Shown: positions 1-6,323 of the stretch, in pieces
Layout: each line of letters starts with the position of its first letter
Position numbering within the stretch: the stretch's first letter is position 1
Made by a program: the position numbers and the translations under genes
The notes under the pieces: generated by a model
What the model was told of the DNA's origin: nothing
What the model saw: the letters and a program-made list of their open reading frames with translations, nothing else
The model's database searches: none
Assembly: GCA_030628325.1 (NCBI GenBank)
Contig: DAOVRB010000014.1
Coordinates: forward strand, 1 to 10,380
DNA length: 10,380 nucleotides
Source of the DNA: Methanomicrobiaceae archaeon
GTDB lineage: Archaea; Halobacteriota; Methanomicrobia; Methanomicrobiales; Methanomicrobiaceae
Direction: 5' to 3'

Positions 1-88
1 CTGATGACCACGTTACTTTTTAACACTTTACTGTTGAAAACAGAATGAATAGTATGGGCCGGGTACAACCGGCAGATAAAGGTTAACA

Positions 89-667
89 GTGAAAATTATG
101 GATAATGAGGCATTTAGCGGGCTTGAGGTTGCAATAATTCTCATCGCATTTGTTGTTGTCGGGTCTGTCCTTTCATATACGATACTCGGTGCGGGTTTTT
201 TCACAGCACAAAAGACAGAACATATTGGATACCACACACTGGAAAAAACTTCGTCTGTCCTGATACTTCCCGGTGATGTGCACGGTATCAGAAGAGGTGA
301 CAATATCGGTGAGATCCGTTTCTCTCTCACAGTTGCAACTCAGGATGGCAGTGTGCCGTTTGACAGTATGGTCATGGTTTGGCAGACCGATGATGTATTG
401 AGAACTCTTCAGGCGCACAATCCGCTGTATGACACCTCTGTAGACTATGGCGAGTGGGGGATTATCAGAATACAGCCGTCCGATGGCATCGGGGATACGG
501 TTCTTGAGAGTGGGGAGAAGTATACGATACTGATAAATCTGTCGTCCGGTGAGGAGTTAGAGCCGGATGAGGCGTTTAAACTTGTGCTGACATCGACATC
601 AGTCATGGGTTTTTCAATAAACCGCGTTGCACCGTCGAAAATTGATAATATGAATATTCTCTATTGA
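89..667 (+). CDS. flaB: Archaellin (archaeal flagellin), FlaB type
   Basis: Structural subunit of the archaellum filament, exported through a class III signal peptide and assembled outside the cell. The N-terminus reads MKIMDNEA, then FSGLEVAIILIAFVVVGSVL: a short leader followed by the roughly 20-residue hydrophobic helix that forms the filament core. Aligned with archaellins such as RG|QVGIGTLIVFIA, the prepilin peptidase (FlaK/PibD) should cut between A8 and F9. The next stretch, LGAGFFTAQKTE (residues 33-44), is also typical of methanogen archaellins. The rest is a beta-rich outer domain with one N-glycosylation sequon, N150-L-S. The length of 192 residues fits the family. The start is ambiguous: GTG at 89 (AAAGG at 78-82 upstream) keeps a lysine in the leader; ATG at 98 has GTGA five bases upstream. 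No archaellum motor genes follow, so the gene is the end of a flaB cluster or stands alone. No other archaellin is visible in bases 1-88. Confidence 0.88.
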   Translation: MKIMDNEAFSGLEVAIILIAFVVVGSVLSYTILGAGFFTAQKTEHIGYHTLEKTSSVLILPGDVHGIRRGDNIGEIRFSLTVATQDGSVPFDSMVMVWQTDDVLRTLQAHNPLYDTSVDYGEWGIIRIQPSDGIGDTVLESGEKYTILINLSSGEELEPDEAFKLVLTSTSVMGFSINRVAPSKIDNMNILY

Positions 668-671
668 AAAA

Positions 672-728
672 TGGTCGAAAACCGGGCATGAATCATAACC
701 ACTTTCCTGTGGTCATGGTGGCCGACCA
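672..728. repeat. Nested inverted repeat behind the archaellin gene
   Basis: Three pairs of complementary arms are stacked around one centre. TGGTCG (672-677) pairs with CGACCA (723-728), CATGA (687-691) with TCATG (713-717), and ACCAC (698-702) with GTGGT (709-713); the inner two compete for base 713. It starts five bases after the archaellin stop codon, so in RNA it would be a 3' UTR stem-loop, possibly a stabiliser or a processing site. No T run follows, so a simple terminator is unlikely. The function is unknown. Confidence 0.45.
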
Positions 729-754
729 GTCCTCCTGTCCGCCTGTCACAAGGC

Positions 755-767
755 ATAAATATTTATC
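755..767 (+). promoter_or_regulatory. TATA-like box before the zinc-ribbon gene
   Basis: The sequence ATAAATATTTATC is an AT-rich island in a GC-richer spacer and resembles the archaeal TATA box. Its centre is about 35 bases before the ATG at 796, so transcription would begin near 785-790 and the leader would be very short. A GGTGA ribosome binding site at 784-788 lies at that edge. This is inferred from sequence only. Confidence 0.45.
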
Positions 768-795
768 AGGGCATTCTATCTTCCGGTGAAGAATT

Positions 796-948
796 ATGTG
801 TTCAGTTGGCGGACCAATGGATGTAGATCTTAGTGAGAGGTTTAAGGGCAAAAAATACCGGTGCAATGACTGCGGTGCAGTTTTTACAACTGTAGGGAAA
901 CACCCTGTCTGCCCGTCCTGTCAGTCGGAAAATGTGACCGAAATATAA
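796..948 (+). CDS. Small zinc-ribbon protein (50 aa)
   Basis: A 50-residue protein with two CxxC knuckles, C23-N-D-C26 and C39-P-S-C42, spaced as in a rubredoxin-like zinc ribbon that binds one Zn2+. The segment YRCNDCGAVFTTVGKHPVCP is the ribbon; the first 20 residues are polar. GGTGA at 784-788 lies seven bases before the ATG and decides this start over the internal ATG at 817, which has no ribosome binding site. The gene has its own TATA-like box, and a second gene begins eight bases after its stop, so the two are probably one transcript. Proteins of this type in archaea are usually nucleic-acid or protein binding adaptors, but the exact role cannot be read from the sequence. I am sure of the coding frame and the metal site, not of the function. 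Confidence 0.8.
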   Translation: MCSVGGPMDVDLSERFKGKKYRCNDCGAVFTTVGKHPVCPSCQSENVTEI

Positions 949-956
949 ATGTTCCC

Positions 957-1475
957 ATGAATGTTCCCCTTACTGATGAGCTCCTGTTAATTGAGGGTGA
1001 AAAATCTTTTTTACTCGTGGGTAAAGCTCCCGCGCTTTTTGTACTATGTATTGAGACGACTGATTCGGAGTACTGCCAGACTGTAGAGAAGGGTGATCTG
1101 ATCATCGTCTCAGCACCTGAGGGGGGCCCTGTAAAACAGGCGCAGATGCTCCTTGAGCTTGTCAGGAAATATCACACTCCCTTAATCGTGCTCCCAAAGG
1201 GTCATCCGGGTTCAGAAAGGCTCCGGATGGTTGTTTCGGTCGCGCCGGAAATTCACCTGAAAAGTGAGATTATAAGAGGTACTCACCCGGAACAACACCT
1301 CATATGTTCTTCAGATGAGATGAATAATCTGAGAATTACAGCAGTTTCTGACGGGATTAATATTGAAGCAGACGTGCATGACGGGGATCAATTGGTAATG
1401 TCTGATGAAAATGGCGGTCTCATTTTTATTGTGAATCAGAAAAAGATTCAGATCAGGCATATACTCACTAAATAG
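957..1475 (+). CDS. Unrecognised 172-residue protein, probably alpha/beta
   Basis: I do not recognise the family. The protein has no signal peptide and no membrane helix. The first 110 residues alternate short hydrophobic strands with helices: KSFLLVG, ALFVLCI, GDLIIVSAP, an amphipathic QAQMLLELVRKY, then TPLIVLPKGHPGSERLR. This looks like a small Rossmann-like or CBS-like alpha/beta core, with a GHPGSER loop that could be a ligand site. The C-terminal 60 residues are acidic and beta-rich (INIEADVHDGDQLVMSD) and end in a basic tail. It follows the zinc-ribbon gene after eight bases and is probably co-transcribed. There is no convincing ribosome binding site before ATG 957. A three-codon frame (ATG TTC CCA TGA, 949-960) ends on this start codon in an ATGA overlap, so reinitiation is possible. 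The coding assignment rests on length, conserved-looking composition and context. Confidence 0.72.
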   Translation: MNVPLTDELLLIEGEKSFLLVGKAPALFVLCIETTDSEYCQTVEKGDLIIVSAPEGGPVKQAQMLLELVRKYHTPLIVLPKGHPGSERLRMVVSVAPEIHLKSEIIRGTHPEQHLICSSDEMNNLRITAVSDGINIEADVHDGDQLVMSDENGGLIFIVNQKKIQIRHILTK

Positions 1476-1493
1476 TCTGTTAAACAGGCTAAT

Positions 1494-1515
1494 GGCTGAT
1501 ATGAGCCGCATTTTT
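1494..1515 (+). terminator. Possible weak terminator after the unknown gene
   Basis: GGCT (1494-1497) and AGCC (1504-1507) form a four-base stem with a six-base loop, followed by GCA and five T residues (1511-1515). It lies 19 bases after the stop codon. The stem is short; in archaea the T run may be the active part. Confidence 0.3.
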
Positions 1516-1596
1516 CAATGTACAGAGATCCTTGCACGAATGAATTTTACTGGTTTATAGGGGTAATCAGTTACACTTTGGTGAGAGCTGAGCCTA

Positions 1597-1604
1597 AAAT
1601 ATAA
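1597..1604 (+). promoter_or_regulatory. Candidate TATA box of the ATP synthase operon
   Basis: CCTAAAATATAAGCC at about 1593-1607 contains AAATATAA. A start of transcription about 25 bases downstream would fall near 1626-1630, just where the inverted repeat at 1628-1667 begins, giving a leader RNA of roughly 190 bases that opens with a hairpin. A competing candidate is the AT-rich TTAAAATAAAAACAAATATT at 1751-1770, which would give a short leader of about 20-25 bases. The sequence alone does not decide. Confidence 0.35.
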
Positions 1605-1627
1605 GCCCCGAATGTAGGTTGTTTTGC

Positions 1628-1667
1628 AGTCAAAAACCAAAAAATTCAGGAAATTTGGTTTTCGACT
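1628..1667. repeat. Imperfect inverted repeat upstream of the ATP synthase operon
   Basis: The left arm AGTCAAAAACCAAA (1628-1641) and right arm TTTGGTTTTCGACT (1654-1667) are complementary at 13 of 14 positions around a 12-base loop. It could be a dyad operator for a dimeric regulator or a hairpin at the 5' end of the leader RNA. No T run follows directly, so a terminator is less likely. Confidence 0.6.
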
Positions 1668-1694
1668 ATAATTATGCTGATTTACGGACTGAAT

Positions 1695-1716
1695 ACAATG
1701 AGTTTACAATGAGTTT
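1695..1716 (+). repeat. Tandem 11-bp direct repeat, two copies
   Basis: ACAATGAGTTT occurs twice back to back (1695-1705 and 1706-1716) with no mismatch. One helical turn separates the copies, a spacing that would put two protein-binding sites on the same face of the DNA. A chance slippage duplication is equally possible. Confidence 0.5.
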
Positions 1717-1807
1717 GTTTACCTGGAAAAATCCGATTTGAGAGGCTCAATTAAAATAAAAACAAATATTAACTTTCCTCTTCATGAATTAATGTATTGC
1801 CGTGAGA

Positions 1808-1812
1808 GGAGG
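1808..1812 (+). promoter_or_regulatory. Ribosome binding site of atpH
   Basis: GGAGG lies five bases before the ATG at 1818 within GAGAGGAGGGTTGG. It is a full anti-16S match and fixes this start. Confidence 0.8.
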
Positions 1813-1817
1813 GTTGG

Positions 1818-2141
1818 ATGAAGACTGAGGTCCTGAAGAGCATCAAAGAAACAGAAAAAGAGTACAGATTGGTGATCAGCGCTGCAAAAGAAGATAAAAA
1901 ACGCAGCCTGGCAGACGGAAAGCTCGAAGCTGAAAATCTGATTGCAAAAGCACAAAGAGATGCTGAAGAGTATAAGATCAAGTGTATAGCAGACGCACGC
2001 AAAGAAGCTGAAGAGAAATATGCAGCAATCATCAGTGATGGTGATATAGGCGTAGCTGCTTTGAGAGAGAAATCCCATTTAAAACTTGACAATGCGGTTG
2101 ATCTGCTTGTTACAGAGTTTAAGGGGAAACTAAATGCTTAA
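1818..2141 (+). CDS. atpH: A-type ATP synthase subunit H (peripheral stalk)
   Basis: Subunit H (AhaH) pairs with subunit E to make the peripheral stalks that hold the A3B3 head still against the rotor. The 107 residues are almost entirely helical and highly charged. Alanines repeat through residues 15-80 in segments such as GKLEAENLIAKAQRDAEE and ADARKEAEEKYAA, the pattern of the unusual right-handed H/E coiled coil. There is no membrane segment, and the length fits the family. It is the first gene of the nine-gene operon. Its last eight bases overlap the start of the subunit I gene, so translation of the two is probably coupled. The identification rests on position and coiled-coil pattern, since H sequences diverge strongly. 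Confidence 0.9.
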   Translation: MKTEVLKSIKETEKEYRLVISAAKEDKKRSLADGKLEAENLIAKAQRDAEEYKIKCIADARKEAEEKYAAIISDGDIGVAALREKSHLKLDNAVDLLVTEFKGKLNA

Positions 2142-4104
2142 AGCAAAAACGATGAGCCGACTGCTCATTGCTGCATCCAAAGATAAGCTTGATCTGGTTG
2201 TACATGAGTTGTATCGTCACAACATCTTTCATATCGAAGATTTTGTAGAAAATGAGGATGAGGGCTACGAAGGTTTTAAGATTGGTATGCCCCTTTCCGG
2301 AGCCAGTGAGATCTCCAGTGATCTGATTAAAATCCGTTCGATAGGAAGCACCTTTGGGGTCTCTAAGGATGCGTCTGAACCTGATAAAAAAAGTTCATCA
2401 GTTCAGATTGCTCAGCGCATTGAACATGAACTCCCGGAGATTGAGAAAGAGGTTTTGGAACTTCTCGGAGAAAAAAACGCTATTGCGGCCCGTGTGCGTG
2501 AATATGAACAGAGGTTAAGCGAAGTATCACTTTTTGCCTCATTGCCGGGTGATCTCTCATTATACCGTGATTATGATCAGTGTACGGTTTTTTCAGGGCA
2601 TATTCCGGCCGATGTTGACCTCCCTGTTCCAAATGAGAAAGTTTTTTCCGGCACGATCTCCGGTAACCTCATAGTTGCGGTTGTTGCGCAGGAAAATGCA
2701 GATGAGGCAGAGCGTTTTCTCATGGATGCAGGTTTCCAGTCAGTGGCAGTTCCCAGAGAGGATGGCACTGCAGAGGAACGCGTAAACTGGTACACTCAGG
2801 AGATAACCCGTCTCAATAGTGAGATGGGACAGGTTGATGAGCGTATTAACGCTCAGAAAGAAAAACATGCAGCGTTTCTGGTGGCATGCGATGAACTGCT
2901 CACGGCAGAGGTAGAGAAAGCAGAAGCACCGCTTAGATTTGCCACCACAGAAGAGACGTTTGTTGCTGAAGGCTGGGTTCCTTCAGATAAAATGGAGTCT
3001 CTTATTGCAGATATCCGCTCCGCAACAGGCGGAAAGGTGTTTGTTACTGAGATTGAAATTGATTTTGAGAAGGATTCCGTTCCTGTTGAATACGACAATC
3101 CGGACTTACTGCACCCGACAGAATTGCTCCTGGATGTTTATTCCCGTCCGAAATATACTGAGATTGACCCGACACTGTTTATGTCAATTCTTTTCCCGAT
3201 CTTCTTTGGTCTGATTCTCGGTGATGTGGGATATGGTATTATCCTGCTTGCAATGAGTTTCGGTCTCAGGAAGTTCCTGACAGGTGATGCAGGGGGTCAG
3301 CTCCTTAATACACTGAGAAATGCAAGTATCAGCAGTATTATATTTGGACTGCTCTACAGCGAGTTCCTTGGTTTTGCATTGCCATGGGATCCACTGCTCT
3401 TCAGCCGCCACTTAAATATTGGTGGCCATGCAGGTGGACACGGACCGGCTGTAGTCGAACTGATGGTTCTCTCTGCGTGGATTGGTATTTTCCATATCAC
3501 GCTTGGAAGGATATTAGGTATTATTAACCACTCTCGCCAGGATCATGGTGCACACAGACAAAAAGCAATTCTTGGAAATCTTGGATGGCTGCTTACGATG
3601 TGGGGTATTCTTGTAATTATCTGGTCGATGGCTGCAATTCCGCTTATGCCTGACTTCTCGGGTATGGCGCCAGTTCTCGCAGGTCTGAATATGGCAGGGA
3701 TTGTGGGTGGAGTAATTGTACTCGCGGGTATTGTTGGTATTGGACAGGAGAACGCCCTTGAACTGCTTGAGATTCCGACAATTGTCAGCCACGTGCTCTC
3801 TTACGCACGTATTCTTGCTGTAGGTCTCTCATCAGTTGCAATTGCAATGGTTATAAATTACATCTCTATCGGCCTGTTTATTGAACCGGCGATGGAAAAT
3901 TTAGACATTGTAAGTATTATTATTATCATCTTTGGAATCGTTGTGTTTATCCTTGGCCATCTGTTTAACACCGCTCTTGGTCTTCTCGGAGGCGGTTTAC
4001 ACTCGATTCGTTTGCATTATGTTGAGTTCTTCACCAAGTTCTATCGTGGTGGAGGGAAAAAGTACAATCCATTTGGAATGAAAAGAAAATTTACGGAGGA
4101 TTAA
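2134..4104 (+). CDS. atpI: A-type ATP synthase subunit I / a (membrane stator)
   Basis: Subunit I (AhaI, equivalent of V-ATPase subunit a) anchors the peripheral stalks and, with the c ring, forms the ion path. The 656 residues split into a soluble half (about 1-340) and a membrane half (about 345-645). The soluble half opens with MLKAKTMSRLLIAASKDKLD and has two coiled-coil stretches near residues 80-130 and 215-255. The membrane half has about seven or eight helices. Visible landmarks are LGDVGYG (D364-G368), SHVLSYARILAVGLSSVAIA with the presumed essential R559, and the C-terminal LHSIRLHYVEFFTKFYRGGG with R626 and E631. All match intact family members. The start overlaps the end of atpH; AAGGGG at 2121-2126 is its ribosome binding site. 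A second ATG at 2152 (MSRLL) is less well placed. Confidence 0.97.
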   Translation: MLKAKTMSRLLIAASKDKLDLVVHELYRHNIFHIEDFVENEDEGYEGFKIGMPLSGASEISSDLIKIRSIGSTFGVSKDASEPDKKSSSVQIAQRIEHELPEIEKEVLELLGEKNAIAARVREYEQRLSEVSLFASLPGDLSLYRDYDQCTVFSGHIPADVDLPVPNEKVFSGTISGNLIVAVVAQENADEAERFLMDAGFQSVAVPREDGTAEERVNWYTQEITRLNSEMGQVDERINAQKEKHAAFLVACDELLTAEVEKAEAPLRFATTEETFVAEGWVPSDKMESLIADIRSATGGKVFVTEIEIDFEKDSVPVEYDNPDLLHPTELLLDVYSRPKYTEIDPTLFMSILFPIFFGLILGDVGYGIILLAMSFGLRKFLTGDAGGQLLNTLRNASISSIIFGLLYSEFLGFALPWDPLLFSRHLNIGGHAGGHGPAVVELMVLSAWIGIFHITLGRILGIINHSRQDHGAHRQKAILGNLGWLLTMWGILVIIWSMAAIPLMPDFSGMAPVLAGLNMAGIVGGVIVLAGIVGIGQENALELLEIPTIVSHVLSYARILAVGLSSVAIAMVINYISIGLFIEPAMENLDIVSIIIIIFGIVVFILGHLFNTALGLLGGGLHSIRLHYVEFFTKFYRGGGKKYNPFGMKRKFTED

Positions 4105-4107
4105 ATT

Positions 4108-4359
4108 ATGGTAGCAGAAACAATAATGACAGTAGAAGTTGCAGAAGCATCTGCAGCTGGAATGAAGGCAATTGGTGCAGGTTTAGCAGTAGGACTTACA
4201 GGTATAGCAACAGGTATTGCTGAAATGGCTATTGGTCCGGCAGCAGTAGGTGCAACAGCAGAGAATAAGGATATTTTTGGTCTTGTTCTGCTGTTAACAG
4301 TTATTCCGGAAACCATTGTTATCTTTGGTCTTGTGGTTGCACTCCTGATGATCTTCTGA
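4108..4359 (+). CDS. atpK: A-type ATP synthase subunit K / c (rotor-ring proteolipid)
   Basis: Proteolipid of the rotating membrane ring that carries the coupling ion. At 83 residues it is a single two-helix hairpin, not the duplicated form of many V-ATPases. Helix 1 (about residues 16-40) is the glycine-rich GAGLAVGLTGIATGIAE; the loop is GATAENKD; helix 2 (about 57-82) holds VIPETIVIFGLVV with the ion-binding glutamate E68. T69 next to it is a usual ligand. Helix 1 has E39 exactly 29 residues before E68, where V-type rings generally have a glutamine, so the site may contain two carboxylates. The residue two after E68 is I70, not a polar residue. GGAGG at 4095-4099, inside the end of atpI, is the ribosome binding site, fitting the high copy number needed for a ring. 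Confidence 0.96.
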   Translation: MVAETIMTVEVAEASAAGMKAIGAGLAVGLTGIATGIAEMAIGPAAVGATAENKDIFGLVLLLTVIPETIVIFGLVVALLMIF

Positions 4360-4371
4360 GGAGACTGACAA

Positions 4372-4950
4372 ATGGCATTGGATGCTGTAGTTAGTGAAAT
4401 CAGGGAAAAAGGGCAGAAGGAAGCGGCTGCAATCAGGAGCGAAGCCAAAACTGAGGTTGACGCAATCCTGAAAGAAGCACAGGGAAGAGCTGAGGAAATT
4501 AAAATTTCGGTACAGGAAGAGGCAGAACACCAGAGTACCTTTATTTTAAATCAGGAAACTGGTGCAGGGAATCTGGTTGTCAAGCGTAATGTCTTAAATG
4601 CCCAGAAGGAACTTCTGGATCAGGCATATGAGGCAACTGTTTTGGCTATTGCCGGACTTCCTGATGATGTCCACAAAAAGGCGGTTCGCGAACTGTGCAA
4701 AATTGCAGCGAAGGAACTCAGGGAAGGCGTAATCTACTGCAATGAGCGTGATAAGGCGGCAGTTGAAGACGCTCTTTTGACCCTGAAAACCTGCGCAGGA
4801 TTTACACTGGCTGGAATAAAGGATATCTCCGGCGGTATTATTGCCGAGAGCAAAAACGGGGAACTGCAGCTGGACTTCAGTTATGCAACATTCCTCTCTG
4901 AGGTATGGGAATCCGGTTTGAAGGATGTATCTGAGATCCTCTTTAAATGA
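4372..4950 (+). CDS. atpE: A-type ATP synthase subunit E (peripheral stalk)
   Basis: Subunit E forms the peripheral stalk with H and caps the B subunits of the head. The first 85 residues are a charged, alanine-rich coiled coil (KGQKEAAAIRSEAKTEVDAI, then KEAQGRAEEIKISVQEEAEH), and the last 100 or so form the globular alpha/beta head-binding domain (ELREGVIYCNERDKAA, then FTLAGIKDISGGIIAESKNG). The GGIIAESKNG segment is a good family marker. The length of 192 residues fits. GAGGAG at 4358-4363 overlaps the stop codon of atpK and lies eight bases before the ATG. The gene sits between K and C as in other methanogens. No membrane segment is present. Confidence 0.95.
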   Translation: MALDAVVSEIREKGQKEAAAIRSEAKTEVDAILKEAQGRAEEIKISVQEEAEHQSTFILNQETGAGNLVVKRNVLNAQKELLDQAYEATVLAIAGLPDDVHKKAVRELCKIAAKELREGVIYCNERDKAAVEDALLTLKTCAGFTLAGIKDISGGIIAESKNGELQLDFSYATFLSEVWESGLKDVSEILFK

Positions 4951-4962
4951 GGTGTAAGAAGT

Positions 4963-6018
4963 ATGGCTGAGGTAGTAAACAGAGGCCCCGGCTCCTACAT
5001 TTACGCTACCACGCGTATGCGTGTGCGTAAGATAAAGTTAGTGCCCCGTGAGGATTATCTCCGGATGCTTAACATGAGCCTGCCAGAAATCACCAGGTTT
5101 ATTGAGGAAACACAGTATAAAGCGGAGATTGATGAACTATCTTCTTCATTCTCCGGGATTGACCTTATGGAGGTTGCACTTTCATGGAACCTCGCAAAGG
5201 AGTACCAGAAGGTGTTGGACATTACACCGGGTATACTGAAAGAGTTTACACAGAACTATCTCAGGCGCTGGGATATTCAGAACGTCTTAAATATTCTGCG
5301 TGGGAAGACCCAGGGCCTTTCCTCCGGTAAAATTAAGGCAGTTCTTATCCCTGCGGGCGGACTGGACAAAGATCTGCTGGACAGTCTCTTAAATGAGGAT
5401 TCTCCTGAACGCGTTGTGGATGCTCTGAAGGGTACCGGATTCTCTTCTCTGCTCGGGGAGGAATTTCCTGCTGCACAGGAAAGTGGTTCGTTTGCCCGTC
5501 TGGAAAATGAGCTTTACAAGCAGTATTTTGCTGACCTGATCGTCGCTGCAAAGAGCGGTGTTAAGGGTGGTGTGGCATTCCTGGAGTATATTCGTTTTGA
5601 GATAGATATACGTAATATCCAGACTCTCTTCCGCCTGAAGACAGGCAGGGTTTCAGATGTCAGGGATATGATGATTGAGGGTGGATCTTTTACAGTTGAG
5701 GAACTCCAGCGTCTGGCAGGTACAGAGAGTATTGATGACCTTATTGACGCCGTTAAATCGCGTGTCAGGGTTGCTCCCTTAGACGCACTCCTGAATGAGG
5801 TTCGTGAGAATATGTCCATTCATGAGATAGAGAACAGACTTACCTGTGTGATGCTGGAGCAGATGGAGAAGTTGTCAAAACGCCATCCGTTTTCGATCTG
5901 TCCGATTCTCGTATATCTGAAAAAGAAGCGGTATGAGGTCGAAAATTTACGGGCGCTTGCCCGTGGGAAGGAGTCGAATATTCCGTCTGAAAGGATTCAG
6001 GATTATCTGGTGATGTAA
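4963..6018 (+). CDS. atpC: A-type ATP synthase subunit C (central stalk socket)
   Basis: Subunit C, the homologue of V-ATPase subunit d, sits on top of the c ring and is the socket in which the D/F shaft stands. It is mostly helical, 351 residues, normal for the family. Markers are YIYATTRMRVRKIKLVPRED near residues 13-32, an acidic LSWNLAKEYQKVLDI (about 73-87), LRRWDIQNVLNILRGK (about 100-115), FEIDIRNIQTLFRLK (about 210-225) and PILVYLKKKRYEVENLRALA near the end. GGTG at 4951-4954 directly follows the atpE stop and precedes the ATG by eight bases. The end of the gene carries the GGTGAT that serves atpF. I see no frameshift or missing block. Confidence 0.95.
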   Translation: MAEVVNRGPGSYIYATTRMRVRKIKLVPREDYLRMLNMSLPEITRFIEETQYKAEIDELSSSFSGIDLMEVALSWNLAKEYQKVLDITPGILKEFTQNYLRRWDIQNVLNILRGKTQGLSSGKIKAVLIPAGGLDKDLLDSLLNEDSPERVVDALKGTGFSSLLGEEFPAAQESGSFARLENELYKQYFADLIVAAKSGVKGGVAFLEYIRFEIDIRNIQTLFRLKTGRVSDVRDMMIEGGSFTVEELQRLAGTESIDDLIDAVKSRVRVAPLDALLNEVRENMSIHEIENRLTCVMLEQMEKLSKRHPFSICPILVYLKKKRYEVENLRALARGKESNIPSERIQDYLVM

Positions 6019-6020
6019 AA

Positions 6021-6323
6021 ATGGAAATCGCAGTTGTAGGAAATGGTGAATTCACCATCGGTTTTCAGCTTGCAGGCATACGCAGAATATATGCGGCAGA
6101 GACTGATGAGAAACTCATTGAGTCTGTCACCAGAGTACTGAAAGACACTGAAGTTGCTATTCTGGTATTAAAGGGGAGTGACATGGAACGTCTTCCGCAC
6201 AGGCTCCGGAGTACCCTTGAGGAGTCTGTAATGCCAACCGTAGTAACCCTTGGCGGTGAAGAGGGCGGTCTGTCCATGAGAGAGAGAATTAAGAGATCAG
6301 TGGGTGTTGATCTGTGGAAGTGA
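6021..6323 (+). CDS. atpF: A-type ATP synthase subunit F (central stalk)
   Basis: Subunit F binds subunit D in the rotor shaft and helps couple rotation to the catalytic head. The 100 residues start with MEIAVVGNGEFTIGFQLAGI, the conserved N-terminal strand-loop-helix of the family (compare GDEDTVTGFLLAGI in V-ATPases), followed by a CheY-like alpha/beta fold (EVAILVLKGSDMERLPHRLR, then VMPTVVTLGGEE) and a short C-terminal helix (SMRERIKRSVGVDLWK) that contacts D. The ATG comes two bases after the atpC stop, with GGTGAT at 6009-6014 as ribosome binding site. Its last ten bases overlap the likely start of atpA. Confidence 0.95.
   Translation: MEIAVVGNGEFTIGFQLAGIRRIYAAETDEKLIESVTRVLKDTEVAILVLKGSDMERLPHRLRSTLEESVMPTVVTLGGEEGGLSMRERIKRSVGVDLWK
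6302..6306 (+). promoter_or_regulatory. Ribosome binding site deciding the atpA GTG start
   Basis: GGGTG inside the end of atpF lies seven bases before GTG 6314 and thirteen before the alternative GTG 6320. The spacing favours the first. Confidence 0.5.

Larger units (their letters stand above)
1476..1817 (+). other. 342-bp gene-free leader region of the ATP synthase operon
   Basis: No frame here looks coding on either strand. From left to right it holds the weak hairpin/T run (1494-1515), a TATA-like AAATATAA (1597-1604), a 14-bp-arm inverted repeat (1628-1667), a tandem 11-bp repeat (1695-1716), an AT-rich stretch that could be a second TATA box (1751-1772) and the strong ribosome binding site at 1808-1812. 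It is far longer than any gap inside the operon and is the natural place for its control. Confidence 0.7.

Noticed and set aside
1..60. C-terminal end of a preceding gene
   Set aside because: The three plus frames stop quickly (for example TGA at about 46-48) and none resembles an archaellin C-terminus; nothing can be assigned with confidence.
1476..1817. CRISPR array or tRNA gene in the long spacer
   Set aside because: The only repeats are one dyad and one two-copy tandem repeat; there are no regularly spaced repeats and no cloverleaf with a GTTCGA-like T loop.
4108..4359. Duplicated or triplicated proteolipid as in some methanogens
   Set aside because: The frame is a single 83-residue hairpin with stops on both sides, so no fusion is present.
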